From positions 5,180-15,475 of the forward strand of contig DEHY01000204.1 of assembly GCA_002352185.1 (NCBI GenBank): 10,296 nt of DNA, read 5' to 3'. This document shows positions 6,152 to 10,296 of the stretch, piece by piece. The DNA comes from Competibacteraceae bacterium UBA2788. GTDB taxonomy: Bacteria > Pseudomonadota > Gammaproteobacteria > Competibacterales > Competibacteraceae. The notes under the pieces are model-generated. The model saw nothing but the letters and a program-made list of their open reading frames with translations. It was not told the DNA's origin and did no database searches. The first letter of the stretch is position 1. Every line of letters begins with the position of its first letter. Position numbers and translations under genes: made by a program.

Positions 6152-7378
6152 ATGGACTCTCAGCTCTCGATCCATTGGCCTGATTACTGGCGCCGACTGC
6201 GTGAAGCCTTGCTCAAACCGCAGGTGAACGGCGCGGCGCTGGAGGCCGCCTTGCGCGAGGCGCGGGCGCGGCAACCGCTCCCGGTATTGTGGCTGGTCGG
6301 CAAAACCCAGGCGGGCAAAACCTCGATCATCCGCGCCCTCACCGGCAGCGAAACCGCCGAGATCGGCAACGGTTTCCAGCCCTGCACCCGCACCGCCCGG
6401 TTTTACGACTTCCCGACCGAAGCGCCGGTAGTGCGCTTTCTCGACACTCGTGGTCTGGGCGAGGTGGCCTATGATCCCGCCGAGGACATTCGCTATTGCG
6501 AAGCGCAGGCGCATCTGGTGCTGGGAGTGATGAAGGCGACTGACATTCGCCAGGACGCCGTGTTTGAGGTGTTGCGTGCGGTGCGGCGGCGGCATCCCGA
6601 ATGGCCGGCGCTGATCGCCCAGACCGGCTTGCACGAAGCCTATCCGCCCGGCGGCGAGCATCTGTTGCCCTATCCCTACGACCGCGAGCCTCTGCCGCCC
6701 CAGGTTCCGGTCGATCTTGCCCGCGCCCTGGCCGCGCAGCGCGAACGGCTGGGCAAACTGCCGGGCTTGTCGCCGGCGCGCTGGGTTGCGCTCGATCTGA
6801 CGCTGCCCGATGACGGCTTTGAGCCGGTTAATTACGGTTTGGAGGCGTTGTGGGCGGCGGTCGAAGCGGTGTCGGCGCTGGGCTTGCAGGCGATGCTGCG
6901 GGGCGACGCCGGAATGCGCGATGTTTACGAGCGCGCCGCGCATCCTCACATCGTCGGCCACGCCCTGGCCGCCGCCGGCGTCGGCGCGTTGCCGCTGGTG
7001 GATTTGGTCGGAGTGCCGGCAGTGCAGGCCAAGCTGCTGCACAGTCTGTCCACGTTGTACGGCCAGAACTGGGATGGGCGGGCGATTTCCGAATTTCTCG
7101 GCCTGCTCGGCGCAGGGATTGGGGTCGGCTATGTGGCGCGGACGGTGGGCCGGGAACTGATCAAGTTCATTCCCTGGTGGGGGCAAACGGTCGGCGCAGT
7201 CTGGGGCGCGACCACCAGTGGCGCGACGACTTATGCGCTCGGCAAGGCTGCCGGCTACTACTTCGCCACCCGGCAACAGGCGGGTGCCATGGACGCAGAA
7301 ACATTGCGCCGGGTTTACGCAGAGGCGCTGGCGACGGGCGCGCGTTTCTTGAAAAAATCGCCGGAGGATGGCCGATAA
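6152..7378 (+). CDS. P-loop GTPase with DUF697-like hydrophobic C-terminal domain
   Basis: A 408-aa protein of the Era/MnmE-like GTPase superfamily. The G1 P-loop is GKTQAGKTS (50-58). A Thr-rich G2 region lies at about 78-82 (CTRTA). G3 is DTRGLGE (98-104). The usual NKxD (G4) is replaced at the expected place by QTGLHE (157-162), so guanine specificity is not assured by sequence. From about 264 onward hydrophobic Gly/Ala-rich stretches (about 266-292, 314-330 and 337-366) resemble the DUF697/YcjF-type domain, which associates with membranes. The N-terminal 45 residues are helical. The protein probably acts at the inner membrane in a GTP-switched process; the substrate is unknown. It stands alone between the binding-protein gene and the repeat-rich spacer, and a relation to nif genes is not evident. 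Related families are often plain hypothetical GTPases. Confidence 0.85.
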   Translation: MDSQLSIHWPDYWRRLREALLKPQVNGAALEAALREARARQPLPVLWLVGKTQAGKTSIIRALTGSETAEIGNGFQPCTRTARFYDFPTEAPVVRFLDTRGLGEVAYDPAEDIRYCEAQAHLVLGVMKATDIRQDAVFEVLRAVRRRHPEWPALIAQTGLHEAYPPGGEHLLPYPYDREPLPPQVPVDLARALAAQRERLGKLPGLSPARWVALDLTLPDDGFEPVNYGLEALWAAVEAVSALGLQAMLRGDAGMRDVYERAAHPHIVGHALAAAGVGALPLVDLVGVPAVQAKLLHSLSTLYGQNWDGRAISEFLGLLGAGIGVGYVARTVGRELIKFIPWWGQTVGAVWGATTSGATTYALGKAAGYYFATRQQAGAMDAETLRRVYAEALATGARFLKKSPEDGR

Positions 7379-7390
7379 GGTTCAACTCAT

Positions 7391-7409
7391 CACGGGCAGG
7401 ATGCCCGTG
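7391..7409. repeat. Perfect 8-bp hairpin just after the GTPase gene
   Basis: CACGGGCA and TGCCCGTG pair around a GGA loop, 12 bases after the GTPase stop. No T-tract follows, so it is not a standard intrinsic terminator. The compact palindrome looks like a dispersed intergenic repeat, and may also stabilise the mRNA 3' end. Confidence 0.5.
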
Positions 7410-7436
7410 CTACGACAAGCTCGCTGCGCTCACGCT

Positions 7437-7453
7437 CCCCTTTGGAAAAGGGG
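7437..7453. repeat. Second hairpin (CCCCTTT / AAAGGGG) in the same spacer
   Basis: CCCCTTT (7437-7443) pairs with AAAGGGG (7447-7453) around GGA, and a G-rich run follows to 7463. It has the same GGA loop as the hairpin at 7391-7409, which suggests both belong to one composite repeat. No T-tract follows on either strand. Confidence 0.45.
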
Positions 7454-7482
7454 GGTTGGGGGGATTTCGCAGACACCGCCAT

Positions 7483-7504
7483 AACTCATTTAGGATTGCT
7501 ATAG
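7483..7504. repeat. Possible mobile-element end or remnant
   Basis: The 22 bases around CTCATTTAGGATTGCTATAG are AT-rich against their surroundings and resemble terminal sequences of small transposable elements that I recall from environmental bacteria. No transposase and no matching inverted end is visible in the window, so this is only a suspicion. Confidence 0.2.
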
Positions 7505-7507
7505 CCC

Positions 7508-7534
7508 TCGAAACCTGCCCAGTGCGGGTTTCGA
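7508..7534 (+). terminator. Strong hairpin between convergent GTPase and nifA, possible terminator
   Basis: TCGAAACCTGC (7508-7518) pairs with GCGGGTTTCGA (7524-7534) over 11 positions, one a T-G wobble, around a CCAGT loop. On the plus strand CATTTTC follows, a poor T-tract. On the minus strand it lies 21 bases past the nifA stop, but no T-run follows and the wobble becomes an A-C mismatch. It may end or protect either transcript; it is not a textbook terminator. Confidence 0.35.
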
Positions 7535-7555
7535 CATTTTCGCGGGTTCGCACGC

Positions 7556-9088
7556 TCACAACCGTCGCATCTTGATGTCGAGGATTTGAATCCGGTAGGC
7601 GATCTGGCGTGGAGTCATGCCCAGCAGGCGGGCGGCCTTGGCCTGCACCCAGCCGGCCCGTTCCAAAGCCGCGATGACCCGCTCCCGTTCGTCCAGATCG
7701 GGTTCGTCCAGGTCGGACTGGCTCGGAGCGGGAGAATATACTGCGCCGGCGCCGCGCAGACTCAGGCCGCCGAGTTCGATCACATCCTGCGCGATCACCC
7801 CGTTGGCGCTCATGATCGCGCTGCGCTCCAGGCAGTTTTCCAGTTCGCGCACGTTGCCGGGCCAGGGGTGGCGCATCAACAGCCGGATGGCGCTGTCGGT
7901 GATGGACAGCATCCGGCCCTGCTGCCTGGCGATCTTGTCCACCAGAAATCGCGCCAGATCGGGAATGTCCTCCGGGCGCTCGCGCAACGCCGGCATGAAA
8001 ATCGGCATCACGTTCAGCCGGTAATACAGATCCTCACGGAACTCACCGGCCTCCACCGCCGCCTCCAGATCCCGATTGGTCGCGGCGACGATGCGCACAT
8101 CCACCCGAAAGGTCTGGCTGCTGCCGACCCGCTCCAGCTCGCCCTCCTGCAAGACTCGCAACAGCTTGGCCTGAAACGCCGGGGAGATGTCGCCGATCTC
8201 GTCTAGGAACAGGGTGCCGCCGTGCGCCTGTTCGAAGCGGCCCTTGCGCTGGCTGACCGCCCCGGTGAATGCGCCTTTCTCGTGCCCGAACAACTCCGAT
8301 TCCAGCAGGTTATCCGGCAGCGCCGCGCAGTTCAGCTTGAGCAGCGGCCCGCCGGCGCGCGGCGAGTTGTAGTGGATGGCGCTGGCGATCAATTCCTTGC
8401 CGGCGCCGGATTCGCCCCGCACCAGCACCGTGGTGTTCCATTTCGCCACCTGCCGCACCTGCTCGAACACCCGCCGCATCGGCTGGCTGTGGCCCACCAT
8501 GCTGTCGAAGCCGTGGTGGCCGCGCACCGCGCGCCGCAGGCTGTCGCGCTCGGTGGTCAGCGCGCCGCGCTCGCGTTCCATTTCGCGGGCGGCTTGCACG
8601 CTGCGGGCGATCAGGTTGGCGACCATCTCCAGAAAGCGGGCGCGTTCCGGCAACCACTGATCGCGGCGGGGCGGTTGCGCCGCCAGCACGCCGCTGTATT
8701 GTGCCGGTCCCGCCCGGATCGGGACGCCGATGAACGGCAATTCCCGGTCGTACAGCCGCAGGCGGTTGAGAAAGCGCGGCTCGTCGGCGATGCGCGGTAA
8801 CACGACCTTTTCGCCCCGCTCCAGCACCATGCCCAGCAAGCCCTCGCCCGGCAGGTAGCGCACCGGTTGGTCGTCCGGGAGCGAGGACGAGCCGTGGACC
8901 GCGCTGACCAGCAGGGCGCCGCTATCGGGGTCCACCAGGGAAACCGTGCCGCGCAGCAATTCGCCCCGGTCGTGCAGTACGTGCAGGATGCGTGCGAGCG
9001 TGTCTTCCAGCGGGCAGGGCTGGCTGAGAATCCGGCTTACCCCGAACAAGGTCGCCAGCTCGATCTCCAACAATTCTGAACGATCCAC
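7556..9088 (-). CDS. nifA: NifA, sigma54-dependent activator of nitrogen fixation genes
   Basis: A 510-aa enhancer-binding protein that activates sigma54 RNA polymerase at nif promoters. A GAF domain occupies about 10-165. The AAA+ domain (about 195-430) shows Walker A GESGAGKE (225-232), the sigma54-contacting GAFTGA (272-277), Walker [12 protein letters not shown] (290-300) and [10 protein letters not shown] (409-418). A C-terminal Fis-type helix-turn-helix (about 471-501) ends in the NifA-typical [11 protein letters not shown]. Cysteines occur only at 25, 254 and 419; the interdomain CX4C of oxygen-sensitive, NifL-independent NifA is missing, so control by NifL is expected. The start is GTG (9086-9088), with AAGAG nine bases upstream as a weak Shine-Dalgarno sequence. 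It lies 22 bases after nifL on the same strand, so the two are an operon. Length is typical. Confidence 0.95.
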   Translation of the reverse strand: MDRSELLEIELATLFGVSRILSQPCPLEDTLARILHVLHDRGELLRGTVSLVDPDSGALLVSAVHGSSSLPDDQPVRYLPGEGLLGMVLERGEKVVLPRIADEPRFLNRLRLYDRELPFIGVPIRAGPAQYSGVLAAQPPRRDQWLPERARFLEMVANLIARSVQAAREMERERGALTTERDSLRRAVRGHHGFDSMVGHSQPMRRVFEQVRQVAKWNTTVLVRGESGAGKELIASAIHYNSPRAGGPLLKLNCAALPDNLLESELFGHEKGAFTGAVSQRKGRFEQAHGGTLFLDEIGDISPAFQAKLLRVLQEGELERVGSSQTFRVDVRIVAATNRDLEAAVEAGEFREDLYYRLNVMPIFMPALRERPEDIPDLARFLVDKIARQQGRMLSITDSAIRLLMRHPWPGNVRELENCLERSAIMSANGVIAQDVIELGGLSLRGAGAVYSPAPSQSDLDEPDLDERERVIAALERAGWVQAKAARLLGMTPRQIAYRIQILDIKMRRL

Positions 9089-9110
9089 GAGGGCGTCTCT
9101 TCGGCGGCGG

Positions 9111-10296
9111 TCAGGCGCTTTCGGCGTATTTGATGGGCAGCGAAACGTGCCAGCGGCAACCGGCGGTGTAACCAGAATCGAGGGCGATCACGCCGCGCTG
9201 CTCGTTGACCACCTCCTGCACCAGCGCCAACCCCAGACCCGTATGCGTGGCTGTGCGCCTGGTGGTGAAGAACGGCTCGAAAATTCGCCAGCGCAAATCT
9301 GGGGGGATGCCCGGTCCGGTGTCCTCGATGACGACCTCCACCGACTGGTCGCGGACCCCGGTGACGATGCGCAGTTCGCGGGGCTGGTGGCGGTTGCCTT
9401 CCATGGCGTCCAGCGCGTTGTCGAGTAATTGCTTGAACATGCTGCGCAGACGGCTGGCGCGTGCGGTGACAGCCGGCAGGATCGGGGTCGGCTTCCAGTC
9501 CACGACCATGCCGCCCGCCAGCAGGCGCTGCTTGCACAGCTCCAGCACTTCGCGCAACAACTGGTTGATGTTGACCGGCGCCGCTGCTTCCGGCGGCACC
9601 TCGGGGATCAAGGCCCGCAAGCGTTCCAAGGCGTCCTGGCCGGCGGTTGTCGCCTGGCGCAGCGCGTGGCGCAGGGCCGGATCGCTGTGCGCACCGCGCC
9701 GTTCCAGCAGGTCGCGGGCGGCGGCGATCAGATTCAGCGGTCCCTGCATTTGAAAAATGGCCGCTTGCAGCGCCTCCCTCATGCTGCGCACCCGTTCCTG
9801 CTCGGCCAGCAGGGCGCGCATGGCGTTCATGCCGACCGCCTCCTGCTGGCGCTTGAGCGAGGTGATTTCGTTGGCCATCAGCAGCAGATAGGTCTGGCGC
9901 ACCGGCTTGAAGAAGTGGGCCACGCTGCCGTCCTGCTCGCGGAACCAGACCCCGGAACAGGAAAACCAGCGCGGTTGGCCCTTGCCGCCGGGATCGAAGC
10001 TGACTTCCTTGTCGCGGAAACCGTGTTCCGCCCCGCCCCACGGGAAGGTTTCGCCCAAGGTTTCGCGCAGGGCACGCAAAAATTCCGCCGCCGGCTCACG
10101 CACCCGCAGGTCGCCGACCAGCTTTTTGTATTCGTGGTTGTCGAGAATCACCCGACCGTTTTCGTCGAGCAGGGCGATGACCGCCGGGGCGGCGTCCACC
10201 ATTGATTCGATCAGCGCCTTCTGGTAGTGCAACTGCTGTTCCAGATGGTGCATGGCGGTCACGTCGCGGTAGATGCCGAGGAAATAGGCGGTTTGC
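9111..10296 (-). CDS. nifL: NifL, redox/nitrogen-responsive anti-activator of NifA (5' part outside window)
   Basis: The last 394 codons of nifL; the gene runs off the window end. The frame is open to the edge, and the first visible residues, AYFLGIYRDVT, look like the end of the FAD-binding PAS1 domain, so the GTG at 10260-10262 is not the true start. Counting from the first visible residue: a second PAS domain at about 24-145, a helical H-domain at about 150-235, and a GHKL ATPase-like domain with N box LLDNALDAMEG (290-300), G1 DTGPGIPPD (325-333), F box FEPFFTTR (339-346) and G2 TGLGLALVQ (352-360). In the H-domain the motif AIFQMQGPLN (179-188) aligns with the HELRTPLN box of histidine kinases but has Phe where the phosphorylated His would be, so it should bind ADP and sequester NifA rather than act as a kinase. 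nifA follows 22 bases downstream. Confidence 0.93.
   Translation of the reverse strand, partial: QTAYFLGIYRDVTAMHHLEQQLHYQKALIESMVDAAPAVIALLDENGRVILDNHEYKKLVGDLRVREPAAEFLRALRETLGETFPWGGAEHGFRDKEVSFDPGGKGQPRWFSCSGVWFREQDGSVAHFFKPVRQTYLLLMANEITSLKRQQEAVGMNAMRALLAEQERVRSMREALQAAIFQMQGPLNLIAAARDLLERRGAHSDPALRHALRQATTAGQDALERLRALIPEVPPEAAAPVNINQLLREVLELCKQRLLAGGMVVDWKPTPILPAVTARASRLRSMFKQLLDNALDAMEGNRHQPRELRIVTGVRDQSVEVVIEDTGPGIPPDLRWRIFEPFFTTRRTATHTGLGLALVQEVVNEQRGVIALDSGYTAGCRWHVSLPIKYAESA

Noticed and set aside
5969..7276. A 435-codon open frame antisense to the GTPase gene
   Set aside because: It shadows a gene with clear G1 and G3 motifs; its composition (rich in Arg, Gln, His) is typical of antisense reading.
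9037..10041. A 334-codon minus-strand frame overlapping nifL and nifA
   Set aside because: It is an out-of-frame reading of nifL; the nifL frame carries all the PAS and GHKL motifs and is open to the window edge.

Overview
The window reads as chromosomal DNA of a nitrogen-fixing gammaproteobacterium. The best taxonomic clue is the minus-strand nifL-nifA pair. Coupled NifL/NifA control is typical of gammaproteobacterial diazotrophs, and this NifA lacks the interdomain cysteine motif of the oxygen-sensing, NifL-independent type. GC-rich coding DNA, gammaproteobacterial-type ribosome-binding sites and a repeat-rich spacer fit an environmental gammaproteobacterium. A Competibacter/Contendobacter-like organism is possible, but that is a guess from memory and not shown by the sequence.

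Layout. Bases 1-258 hold a short copy of a permease gene tail (3-39), then an unusually AT-rich control region with several inverted repeats. Bases 259-4175 (+ strand) hold two translationally coupled genes: a 390-aa AAA/STAND-like P-loop ATPase and a 915-aa STAND-like ATPase with a winged helix and C-terminal TPR repeats, some of them nearly identical in DNA. Bases 4195-5022 (-) encode a polar amino-acid ABC transporter permease. Bases 5170-6006 (+) encode the matching periplasmic substrate-binding protein, transcribed divergently. Bases 6152-7378 (+) encode a P-loop GTPase with a hydrophobic DUF697-like C-terminus. Bases 7379-7555 are a spacer rich in hairpins and repeat-like sequence. Bases 7556-9088 (-) are nifA, and 9111-10296 (-) are the C-terminal part of nifL, cut by the window edge.

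How the parts work together. The permease and binding protein form an amino-acid importer whose ATPase subunit is not in the window. It would be expected beyond base 1 on the minus strand, so the two-ATPase module appears to sit inside or beside the transporter locus. The module is bracketed by two imperfect 37-bp direct repeats, each containing the last codons of the permease, which suggests acquisition by recombination at the 3' end of that gene. The ATPase pair is the best candidate for an undescribed system: a STAND-type sensor with repeats that can expand, a smaller partner ATPase, strict translational coupling and its own AT-rich control region. No effector domain, nuclease or toxin is recognisable, so a defence or signalling role is inference. 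NifL and NifA would control nitrogen fixation genes lying elsewhere.
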